From positions 1 through 5,035 of the forward strand of contig QNCV01000213.1 of assembly GCA_003645845.1 (NCBI GenBank): 5,035 nucleotides of DNA, read 5' to 3'. This document shows, one piece after another, positions 1 to 5,035 of the stretch (position 1 is the stretch's first letter; each line of letters opens with the position of its first letter). The position numbers and the translations under genes were made by a program. The notes beneath the pieces were generated by a model. It saw only the letters and a program-made list of their open reading frames with translations. It was not told where the DNA came from and did no database searches. The DNA comes from Fidelibacterota bacterium (GTDB lineage Bacteria; Fidelibacterota; UBA2242).

Positions 1-2282
1 GGCTGGGCATAATATTGGATTGTCAGATTCGGGGTCAGTGTCAGATCGGCGCGAAGGATCAAACTGATTGTTTTCTGATTCAGGCTGGACCAGACATATT
101 GAGTCGTTCCATCATCATCTTCTGCCGTTCCAATCCAGGCCCACGTATCTTTCAAATAATTATAAGATACCGAACTGCTGAGTTGGATATTCTGCTTCGG
201 CCGCCAGGTCAGCTGTGGTTGCATTTCTGAACCATGGACATTATCGGCATTCTCAAAGTGCCAAAAATTTAATCCCAGGACAATTTTTTTACGACCGTCG
301 GTATCCACATATCCCCAATAGCTCCGGTTACCCGGCGTTCTCAACATTGGCCCGCCCCTGTTCTGCGAAGGACTGTATCCACCCCAGCTTCGATTTAAAC
401 CGAACCCTGTGCCCCAGTTATTATTGAAAGTCATGTGCATATTGATATTCCCGCCAATATTCTTCCGAATTCCGGTAAAAGTCCAACTGTTCCATTGATT
501 AAAATTGATATGAATCGCACGAAAGTGTTTCATGCCATCCCATTTACGGTATTGTACCCAGGTAAAATACATGATATCATCAACCTGTCTTAAAAACCCC
601 AAGTCATTTATTTCCAACCCGGGACTGAAGGCATATCCACCGGTTGCCGCACGAATATTTCCCGTATTTTTTACAAAAATTGCTTTAACTGCATAGCCCG
701 ATAAAGAGGTTCTGTGGGGATCATAATTCAGATTTCCATAGCCGGTGCGGTCAACCCGGTTAAAATAGCGTGCCGAACTCTTTTGAGTATTCTGAAGCGC
801 GGTTGTATCGCCCTGTACCTGGCTGAATGCCAGAGACCCGATAAAACTATACTTACGATTGAAAAATTTGTGATCGATATCGATACCGCCGGTATAGGCG
901 GCACGATGCAGATAGTCGATTCCCGTTCCATCAAGCCGGCGGTTAACCGCCGTAAAAATACCTCCAATACTTGTACCACCATCGTTAAAATCCTGCTGAA
1001 CCCGGGAAAGCCAGTAATTGGTAGCAGGCTCAATGACACCGGAATCACGGGTACCATCTTCATAAAAAACCGTTCCGCTCTCTTCGCAAGTCACGGCTTC
1101 CATGATTCCCAGCGACAATCCGTTAGCCGTTTTTCCTGTCAGTTTTGCGGCACCAAGGATATTGACACGTTCAGGATAGTCATAGGTCAACACACTTTTT
1201 GAATCATCTTCAGCTACATAACCTTGGGGACTGCGTCCGATTCTGCGGGAATAAAACAGACTGTTATATTGTGCATCACCATCACCGAATCCCAGACTGT
1301 AATTCAGAATATTGCCACCCTCTATGAAAAAAGGCCGGTTCTCACGAAAATAGGTCTCGAACTCCGTCAGATTAAAATCGGCAGGGTCGGCCTCAACCTG
1401 TCCGAAATCGGGGTTTATCGTAGCATTTAAAGTCAAACCCTTTGGAGTAGTCAGACGAATATCTGCACCCACATTTGACAGAAGGTCGTAATTATCTTCA
1501 TGAACAGGATTTACCAGATTTTTTGAGATGGCCGCCGATCCGGCAACATAGGGCGCAACATAAAACGGGTTTTTCACCTTGATATTTTTCAGTCCTTTCA
1601 GCGTCCCGTATTTCGATACAAACCCCTCTTCCGCACGGGACCAGTATGACCATACGGAAAGCTCATTATTCATACGCGGCAGTTCACGAATAACCTCGAA
1701 TCCCCATTGCATCTCAGGACTGCTTGTAAATCGCAACTCCCGAAAGGGTATCCGCCACTCTGCTGTCCAGCCCTGATCGTCAATATGAGAATCGCCATCC
1801 CAGATCGCGTCCCATTCGTCATCACCGCTTGTATCATCATAGCGTCTGATATCATGCTTTACTCCGGCAGCATTTATACCGAATTCAAATGCCGTACGAT
1901 TATCATTATAGCTGTCAATAGAGACATACAACCAATCGGATTCGGTATAACTATCGCGACGGGTCAATACCGCAATAATTTTATCTGGTTCGGGATCATA
2001 AGCTCTTGCACCGACATAGAGATAATCATTATCATAAAGAACACAAAACTCCGTCCGGTAGGTCTCCGGGGAACCATCATTAGGATCACGTTGAATAAAT
2101 CCACCTTCCCATTTACCATTTTGCCAGGCATCCTCATCCAGGACTCCGTCAATCGTAATTTTTTTAGAAGTAAACGTTGCTGTCGCCTCTCGGTTCCTGA
2201 ACAGGTCCAGCTTCTCAGAACTTAATTTTGCCGCTGAAATTACCGGCAAAATAACCATGCATAAAGTAAATATCCGTTTCAA
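1..2282 (-). CDS. DUF5916 outer-membrane protein with N-terminal CBM9-like domain (3' end outside window)
   Basis: Translating the minus strand from the TTG at 2282 gives 760 uninterrupted codons running off the left edge, so the C-terminus is missing, probably by some tens of residues. Residues 1-18 (MKRIFTLCMVILPVISAA) look like a signal peptide. Residues about 38-230 resemble the CBM9-like beta-sandwich that heads this family: ITIDGVLDEDAW at 42-53, LYVGARAYDPEP at 88-99, and GWTAEWRIPFREL at 171-183. From about 235 onward is the DUF5916 region, with its hallmark NPDFGQVEADPADFNLTEFE at 290-309 and RPFFIEGG at 316-323. After that come alternating amphipathic strands and Gly/Asn/Trp-rich loops, typical of an outer-membrane beta-barrel. 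The family is widespread in Gram-negative bacteria but its function is not established. Binding of a glycan or peptide, or a transport role, is only inference. The TTG start is chosen because GGAG lies 7 bases upstream and a clean signal peptide follows. The family call is secure. Confidence 0.93.
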   Translation of the reverse strand, partial: MKRIFTLCMVILPVISAAKLSSEKLDLFRNREATATFTSKKITIDGVLDEDAWQNGKWEGGFIQRDPNDGSPETYRTEFCVLYDNDYLYVGARAYDPEPDKIIAVLTRRDSYTESDWLYVSIDSYNDNRTAFEFGINAAGVKHDIRRYDDTSGDDEWDAIWDGDSHIDDQGWTAEWRIPFRELRFTSSPEMQWGFEVIRELPRMNNELSVWSYWSRAEEGFVSKYGTLKGLKNIKVKNPFYVAPYVAGSAAISKNLVNPVHEDNYDLLSNVGADIRLTTPKGLTLNATINPDFGQVEADPADFNLTEFETYFRENRPFFIEGGNILNYSLGFGDGDAQYNSLFYSRRIGRSPQGYVAEDDSKSVLTYDYPERVNILGAAKLTGKTANGLSLGIMEAVTCEESGTVFYEDGTRDSGVIEPATNYWLSRVQQDFNDGGTSIGGIFTAVNRRLDGTGIDYLHRAAYTGGIDIDHKFFNRKYSFIGSLAFSQVQGDTTALQNTQKSSARYFNRVDRTGYGNLNYDPHRTSLSGYAVKAIFVKNTGNIRAATGGYAFSPGLEINDLGFLRQVDDIMYFTWVQYRKWDGMKHFRAIHINFNQWNSWTFTGIRKNIGGNINMHMTFNNNWGTGFGLNRSWGGYSPSQNRGGPMLRTPGNRSYWGYVDTDGRKKIVLGLNFWHFENADNVHGSEMQPQLTWRPKQNIQLSSSVSYNYLKDTWAWIGTAEDDDGTTQYVWSSLNQKTISLILRADLTLTPNLTIQYYAQ

Positions 2283-2289
2283 GCACTTA

Positions 2290-2295
2290 CTCCGT
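2290..2295 (-). promoter_or_regulatory. Ribosome binding site deciding the TTG start of the DUF5916 gene
   Basis: The minus strand reads ACGGAG, then 7 bases, then TTG at 2282. No in-frame ATG lies upstream near this point; the first internal ATG is codon 9, inside the signal peptide. A second in-frame TTG at 2300 has no Shine-Dalgarno sequence before it. The spacing therefore supports 2282. Confidence 0.6.
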
Positions 2296-2393
2296 TTCAA
2301 ATTAACATAATTCTGTATATAGACGAGCCGGCAGGTAAAAAAGTTGTCCGGACTCCGTTTTTTTCCTTCATCATAAATAAAAAAATGATAAAC

Positions 2394-2399
2394 TATAAT
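2394..2399 (+). promoter_or_regulatory. -10 box of the ROK kinase gene
   Basis: A perfect TATAAT lies in an A+T-rich stretch upstream of the kinase. A good -35 is not visible: TCATAA at 2371-2376 has 17-base spacing but matches poorly. Transcription would begin near 2406. That leaves only about 5 bases before the ATG at 2411 but about 20 before the ATG at 2426. Confidence 0.4.
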
Positions 2400-2410
2400 T
2401 TGAGAAATTA

Positions 2411-3385
2411 ATGAATGGAAATGGAATGAATACAATCGAGTTGACACTGGGTATTGATATCGGCGGAACAAATACAAAATTTGGTCTTGTAGATAAAAGT
2501 GGCAAAGTCTATTTACGGGAAAGTCTGAACACGGAAGCAGACAAACCTGCCGAATTACTGTTTAATCGTATTTTTAAAAAATTGGCGACTGCCCAAAAAC
2601 AACTTCCCGGCAATATCAGCATCAAAGGTGTCGGCATCGGGGCTCCCAATGCCAATTATTATACCGGCACCATCGAAAGTCCACCCAACCTGAGTTGGCA
2701 AAGTGTTGACCTTATCAAATTAGTACGGCGACATTTAGAGCTACCGGTAAGTGTAACAAACGATGCCAATGCCGCAGCTCTGGGTGAAATGAAATTCGGA
2801 AACGCCCGAAATTTCAAACATTTTATTGAAATCACCCTCGGAACCGGTGTCGGTAGCGGCATTGTCGTCAATGGCGAAATTCTTTATGGTCACGACGGCT
2901 TTGCCGGTGAGATGGGACATGTAATTATTGAAAGAAACGGCCGTCAGTGCGGCTGTGGCCGGCGGGGATGTCTGGAAACCTATGCGTCGGCAACGGGAAT
3001 CACCCGAACGATGGAGGAAATCCTCTCATCTTCAGCGGAAAACAGCTTGTTGCGAAATCTTCCCGAAAGTGAACTGACCTCAAAAAAAATCTATGAAGCC
3101 GCTCTGGATAAGGATCCGCTGGCTTTACAGGCCTTTGAAACCACCGGAAAATATCTGGGGCTGGGTATCGCCGACGCTATTCACTATTTCAGTCCGGAAG
3201 CCATAATTCTTTTCGGCGGACTGGCAGCCGCCGGAGAACTGATTTTCGAACCGGTCAGAAGATATACCGAAGCAAACCTGATGAGTTTCTTCCGGAATAA
3301 GGTTAAAATCATACCTTCGGGTCTGCCTGCCGGCGACGCCGCAATCCTGGGCGCCAGCGCCCTGATCTGGCACGAAATCAGCTGA
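2411..3385 (+). CDS. ROK-family sugar kinase (glucokinase-like)
   Basis: This is a complete 324-residue protein, the usual length for ROK kinases, predicted to phosphorylate a hexose or N-acyl hexosamine with ATP in the cytoplasm. In order it shows the N-terminal phosphate-binding loop DIGGTNTKFG (16-25), GIGAPN (75-80), and the catalytic-site TNDANAAALGE (116-126) with Asp118 as expected general base. A second glycine-rich phosphate segment LGTGVGSG follows (143-150), then GEMGH (166-170) and the zinc motif CGCGRRGCLE (180-189). His170, Cys180, Cys182 and Cys187 form the expected metal site. ILFGGLAAAG (266-275) is the adenosine-side motif. No DNA-binding domain precedes the kinase, so it is an enzyme rather than a NagC/XylR-type repressor. 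Sugar specificity (glucose, mannose, N-acetylglucosamine, fructose) cannot be read from these motifs. The start may be the ATG at 2426 (residue 6), which fits the TATAAT position better and has GGA upstream. Confidence 0.95.
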   Translation: MNGNGMNTIELTLGIDIGGTNTKFGLVDKSGKVYLRESLNTEADKPAELLFNRIFKKLATAQKQLPGNISIKGVGIGAPNANYYTGTIESPPNLSWQSVDLIKLVRRHLELPVSVTNDANAAALGEMKFGNARNFKHFIEITLGTGVGSGIVVNGEILYGHDGFAGEMGHVIIERNGRQCGCGRRGCLETYASATGITRTMEEILSSSAENSLLRNLPESELTSKKIYEAALDKDPLALQAFETTGKYLGLGIADAIHYFSPEAIILFGGLAAAGELIFEPVRRYTEANLMSFFRNKVKIIPSGLPAGDAAILGASALIWHEIS

Positions 3386-3400
3386 TTAATCACATATAAT
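3376..3400 (+). promoter_or_regulatory. 12-base palindrome and TATAAT box between the ROK gene and the membrane-protein gene
   Basis: AATCAGCTGATT (3376-3387) is a perfect palindrome spanning the kinase stop codon. Eight bases later lies TATAAT (3395-3400), 57 bases before the next ATG. No -35-like hexamer sits 16-18 bases upstream of that box. The pair could be a regulated promoter for the downstream gene, but chance in an A+T-rich spacer is a serious alternative. Confidence 0.2.
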
Positions 3401-3456
3401 GTTGCTTCTTTGCTTAGAATTACATTACTTAATCAACGGCAGAAACGATCATTAAA

Positions 3457-4113
3457 ATGTATCTTAATCGTAAAATCAGCCGGTTATTTAACCTTTTGAT
3501 GGTTATCATCATCGTCAGTTTTTCGCTTGGAATGATCATGTACAGCGATTCTTTTTCATTCTGGAACTCCCCTTTCAGTGATCTGGGAATTACCGTAGCA
3601 CCGAACGGAAAATCAAATATCATATCTCTGATCATTTTTGCCGCAGGTATGATTCTGACAGGAATAACGTTTCTGAGAATCGCGATGGAGTTTAAATCGG
3701 ATAAGGAGATTATCCGTAGTGAGTTAAAAGCATCTCTCAGCACTCTTGGCGGCATCGGCTGTTTCGTTTTTACATTCCCCCATAATATCAACGACAATGT
3801 TCACATGATCGGCGCCGCCTGCTTCGTCGCGGCACTCTGGTCAATCGGAACTATTCTTCTGATCGAAACCCGTAAAACAATTAGCAAAAACTTGAATATA
3901 TTGCTCCAATTAGTACTGCAAATTACGGTTATCGGTTACGCTATTTGTTATTTTGCAGATTTGCCTATAAAAAATATCGCCCAGAAATTTGCCATCATGG
4001 GACTCATTATTTCCGTAAAAGGGATCACCAATATGAGTCTGCTTCAAAAGTACAATCAATTGTTGAACTTTGAACAAATAAACCAAACAAATCCCTCTTT
4101 GAGAGGGATTTGA
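3457..4113 (+). CDS. Six-helix integral membrane protein, DUF998-like
   Basis: This 218-residue protein has about six hydrophobic segments, near residues 10-30, 53-74, 91-107, 116-135, 146-165 and 174-189, so it sits in the inner membrane. Between helices 1 and 2 it carries SPFSDLGITVAPNGKSN (38-54). That resembles the conserved S-x-LG...P-N loop of the DUF998/Frag1-like group, whose function is not established. A FPHNINDNVHMIGA segment (107-120) leading into helix 4 is also reminiscent of that group. The family call is from memory of motif shape and is moderate. The ATG at 3457 is the only usual start codon in frame, because a TAA lies in frame at 3430-3432. No Shine-Dalgarno sequence is visible before it, so translation may be weak or coupled to the kinase gene 71 bases upstream. 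The last codons lie inside a hairpin. Confidence 0.8.
   Translation: MYLNRKISRLFNLLMVIIIVSFSLGMIMYSDSFSFWNSPFSDLGITVAPNGKSNIISLIIFAAGMILTGITFLRIAMEFKSDKEIIRSELKASLSTLGGIGCFVFTFPHNINDNVHMIGAACFVAALWSIGTILLIETRKTISKNLNILLQLVLQITVIGYAICYFADLPIKNIAQKFAIMGLIISVKGITNMSLLQKYNQLLNFEQINQTNPSLRGI
4088..4112 (-). terminator. Hairpin between convergent genes, mainly terminator of the Rho-N-like gene
   Basis: The arms 4088-4098 and 4102-4112 (core AAATCCCTCT / AGAGGGATTT) pair perfectly over 11 bases with a 3-base loop. Read on the minus strand the hairpin is followed by T-rich GTTTGGTTTATTTG. It lies about 31 bases beyond the stop of the gene ending at 4144, as expected for an intrinsic terminator. On the plus strand the hairpin contains the final codons and nearly all of the stop of the membrane-protein gene and lacks a U-tract, so termination in that direction is doubtful. 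Confidence 0.6.
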
Positions 4114-4143
4114 TGTAAAATTACCGGAATTTCCAAAAAATAA

Positions 4144-4467
4144 TTATACCATCGCACTCCGCAATTTGCGTTTCTGTGATTTAATCTGGCTGCGAATATG
4201 GGCTAGCTTGTCATGGTCGCCGGCCGCAATAGCCTCATCACGAACTTTTTTCAGTTCCTTAATTCTATTTTTAATCTTCCTTTTATTAACCCCCACAACT
4301 TTATGATGAACATACATGTCAATATTCAGGGCTTTGCAAATTGCCTGAAGCAGATGCTCTTTGTTCATCTGGGTATAACCTTTGACATATTCGCTGTCAA
4401 TCTCCTTCGCGATTTCCCGCATCTCCGCCACAGTCTTGTGCTTCAGTTCGTTAAATGTGTAGTCCAT
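4144..4467 (-). CDS. Small basic protein with Rho N-terminal/SAP-like domain
   Basis: This 107-residue cytoplasmic protein has two parts. Residues about 4-48 (TFNELKHKTVAEMREIAKEI, then YTQMNKEHLLQAICKALNI) resemble the helix-turn-helix-like Rho_N/SAP fold. The telling pattern is L-K-x-K-T-V-A-E-(M/L)-R-x-I-A followed by a K-x-x-L-L-x-A-I-C helix. Residues about 60-106 are strongly basic and helical (NKRKIKNRIKELKKVRD, QIKSQKRKLRSAM) and could form a coiled coil or bind nucleic acid. Rho itself is about four times longer and has an ATPase domain, so this is not rho. I recall similar stand-alone proteins of this size annotated in anaerobic Gram-negative bacteria, with unknown role. RNA or DNA binding is inference from the domain and charge. 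The ATG at 4467 is well supported by AGGAGG 7 bases upstream. The gene has its own candidate promoter and terminator. Confidence 0.88.
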   Translation of the reverse strand: MDYTFNELKHKTVAEMREIAKEIDSEYVKGYTQMNKEHLLQAICKALNIDMYVHHKVVGVNKRKIKNRIKELKKVRDEAIAAGDHDKLAHIRSQIKSQKRKLRSAMV

Positions 4468-4474
4468 TTATTGT

Positions 4475-4480
4475 CCTCCT
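4475..4480 (-). promoter_or_regulatory. Strong ribosome binding site of the Rho-N-like gene
   Basis: The minus strand reads AGGAGG, then ACAATAA, then ATG. This is a perfect Shine-Dalgarno sequence at ideal 7-base spacing and is much stronger than any other in the window. It suggests efficient translation of this small protein. Confidence 0.8.
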
Positions 4481-4508
4481 CACTAATTCACAAATCTATC
4501 AACACCTA

Positions 4509-4536
4509 AATATAGCGATTGAATTATTAATTACAA
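4509..4536 (-). promoter_or_regulatory. Candidate promoter of the Rho-N-like gene
   Basis: On the minus strand, TTGTAA (4531-4536) and TATATT (4509-4514) are separated by 16 bases. They match the sigma-70-type consensus at 4/6 and 5/6 positions. Transcription would start near 4502 and give a leader of about 35 bases containing the AGGAGG site. Confidence 0.4.
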
Positions 4537-4548
4537 GATGGAATGAAC

Positions 4549-4571
4549 CTCCCCGGAGCAAGACCAGGGAA
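4549..4571 (-). repeat. Degenerate REP-like hairpin
   Basis: Read on the minus strand, TTCCCTGG and CCGGGGAG form an 8-pair stem (with two G-T wobbles) around a 7-base loop. The short plus-strand reading across it gives NEPPRSK. I recall such peptide fragments as spurious translations of a dispersed palindromic repeat of the form CCCCGGAGCAAGCTCCGGGG, found in many Gram-negative genomes. This copy would be decayed. The recollection is unverified, and a single copy cannot show that it is a repeat. Confidence 0.25.
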
Positions 4572-4586
4572 TTCCTTCGATTCAAC

Positions 4587-4626
4587 CAACATTATGTTGA
4601 CCGGAATTTTATCGCAGACCGATATT
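4587..4626 (+). promoter_or_regulatory. Candidate promoter with overlapping operator-like palindrome
   Basis: TTGACC (4597-4602, 5/6 match to TTGACA) and GATATT (4621-4626, 4/6 match to TATAAT) are spaced 18 bases apart on the plus strand. A perfect palindrome CAACATTATGTTG (4587-4599, six pairs around a central T) overlaps the first three bases of the -35 box, where a repressor would block polymerase. The start of transcription would be near 4633. No protein-coding gene lies downstream, but a series of stem-loops does. Confidence 0.3.
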
Positions 4627-4633
4627 GTTTTTT

Positions 4634-4784
4634 GGTAATAAAAGAGACCTTTAAATCACCAGAGGAGCATCGGTATCCTTTTGTGAAAGATTAATAAAAC
4701 TGTCTCTTTGAGTGAAAAAGTTCCGGTAAAAGTCGGGACTCTTCAATATATAAAAAAGAAGCCTGCCATCGGGTAGGCTTCTTT
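4634..4784 (+). ncRNA. Candidate structured small RNA
   Basis: Hand folding of the plus strand gives four successive helices. An outer stem AAAGAGAC (4641-4648) pairs with GTCTCTTT (4702-4709) and encloses a second hairpin, 4656-4666 with 4676-4686 (11 positions, one mismatch, one G-U). Then come 4719-4725 with 4734-4740 (7 pairs, one G-U, 8-base loop) and the terminator-like hairpin 4755-4767 with 4772-4784 (13 pairs, one G-U). In the last three helices the G-U pair would be an A-C mismatch on the minus strand, so the plus strand is the better RNA. A promoter-like pair of boxes lies just upstream. It matches no RNA family I recognise (not 6S, tmRNA, SRP or RNase P). No coding frame here is convincing. 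Some of these stems could have arisen by chance. Confidence 0.3.
4749..4784 (-). terminator. Intrinsic terminator of the rplS operon, possibly bidirectional
   Basis: The arms 4755-4767 and 4772-4784 (core AAGAAGCCT...AGGCTTCTT) form a long stem with a 4-base loop. On the minus strand, TTCTTTTTTATATA runs out of the stem, a strong U-tract 25 bases after the rplS stop. On the plus strand the stem is followed by the poorer TTTATTTCGGTTTT, so weaker termination of plus-strand transcripts is also possible. Confidence 0.85.
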
Positions 4785-4808
4785 ATTTCGGTTTTCAAGA
4801 AAATCGGC

Positions 4809-5035
4809 TTAGCGTTTCTCTTTAATCTTGGCTGCTTTACCCTTGAGATTCCGCAGGTAGTACAGTTTTGCGCGACGGACTTTCCCAACGGAGATTCGTT
4901 CAATACTGTTAATCTTCGGTGAATGTAAGGGAAATATTCGTTCCACACCAATACCGTTTGAAATTTTGCGAACGGTAAAAGTTTCGTTTATACCGCCACC
5001 GCTCCGGGCAATCACAACACCCTGAAAACGCTGAC
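4809..5035 (-). CDS. rplS: 50S ribosomal protein L19 (5' end outside window)
   Basis: The visible 75 codons, counting the stop, end at TAA (4809-4811). They encode the C-terminal two thirds of L19, a 50S subunit protein located at the subunit interface. The diagnostic run is QRFQGVVIARSGGG, then TFTVRKISNGIGVER, IFPLHSPKINSIE, and VRRAKLYYLRNLKGKAAKIKE, closely matching E. coli L19 (115 residues). About 40 N-terminal residues lie beyond the right edge. In many bacteria rplS is the last gene of the rpsP-rimM-trmD-rplS operon. The terminator immediately downstream agrees with it being last here, but the upstream genes are not visible. Nothing is unusual in the visible part. Confidence 0.97.
   Translation of the reverse strand, partial: QRFQGVVIARSGGGINETFTVRKISNGIGVERIFPLHSPKINSIERISVGKVRRAKLYYLRNLKGKAAKIKEKR

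Larger units (their letters stand above)
2283..2410. promoter_or_regulatory. Divergent intergenic region between the DUF5916 and ROK genes
   Basis: These 128 bases separate two divergently transcribed genes and must hold the promoter of each unless transcription comes from farther away. For the minus strand the best -10-like box I can see is TATATA at 2316-2321, with no convincing -35 at the right distance. For the plus strand there is a perfect TATAAT (listed separately). Short palindromes GTCCGGAC (2346-2353) and GCCGGC (2327-2332) are present but too short to call operators. Confidence 0.45.

Noticed and set aside
714..1202. 162-codon open frame on the plus strand
   Set aside because: It lies wholly inside the DUF5916 gene on the opposite strand, whose translation matches a known family along its whole length. 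The plus-strand product has no recognisable domain.
1964..2152. Methionine-rich minus-strand frame of 62 codons
   Set aside because: It is a shifted frame within the DUF5916 gene.
1707..2225. 172-codon open frame on the plus strand
   Set aside because: It is antisense to the CBM9-like domain of the DUF5916 gene. The isoleucine-rich product is what results from reading the reverse complement of Asp/Tyr/Asn-rich codons.
2411..3385. ROK protein as a NagC/XylR-type transcriptional repressor
   Set aside because: Those regulators carry an N-terminal winged-helix domain of about 80 residues before the DxGGT motif. Here only 15 residues precede it.
3125..3393. Minus-strand open frames of 69 and 82 codons
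   Set aside because: They are antisense to the C-terminal half of the ROK kinase, which has clear motifs there. No independent support was found.
4455..4694. 79-codon plus-strand open frame across the intergenic region
   Set aside because: It starts inside the Rho-N-like gene, has no ribosome binding site, and its product reads through the REP-like hairpin without any family resemblance.
4096..4712. CTCTTTGAG present at both 4096-4104 and 4704-4712
   Set aside because: A 9-base match with no longer flanking similarity is within chance for this length.
4691..4951. 86-codon minus-strand frame
   Set aside because: It overlaps rplS in another frame and runs through the rplS terminator.

Overview
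The window comes from a Gram-negative bacterium. The evidence is an outer-membrane-type DUF5916 protein carrying a signal peptide, together with bacterial ribosomal protein L19. The DUF5916/CBM9-like family is typical of the Bacteroidota/FCB superphylum and of KSB1-, Calditrichota- and Acidobacteria-like lineages. The strong AGGAGG ribosome binding site before one gene argues against a typical Bacteroidota member. I cannot fix the phylum from this sequence. Base composition looks moderate and uniform, and I see no insertion sequence, tRNA, rRNA, CRISPR array or phage gene.

Layout. Positions 1-2282 (minus strand) hold 760 codons of a DUF5916 outer-membrane protein whose C-terminus lies outside the left edge. 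A 128-base divergent intergenic region (2283-2410) separates it from a complete ROK-family sugar kinase (2411-3385, plus), which has a TATAAT box just upstream. Next on the plus strand, after 71 bases, is a six-helix membrane protein resembling DUF998 (3457-4113). It converges on a small basic protein with a Rho-N/SAP-like N-terminal domain (4144-4467, minus), and a perfect hairpin lies between them. The right edge holds the 3' part of rplS (4809-5035, minus) followed by a strong terminator.

The gene-free stretch 4468-4808 is not empty. It contains the promoter and ribosome binding site of the Rho-N-like gene, a degenerate REP-like hairpin, a 13-base palindrome overlapping a TTGACC box, and four consecutive stem-loops on the plus strand ending in the rplS terminator hairpin. 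Together these look like a small structured RNA of about 150 nt transcribed toward rplS. This is the most interesting unexplained signal in the window, but it rests on hand folding only.

The genes do not form one obvious pathway. The divergent DUF5916/ROK pair could share regulation linked to carbohydrate use (a CBM9-like domain opposite a sugar kinase), which is inference. rplS is a housekeeping gene at the end of its usual operon.
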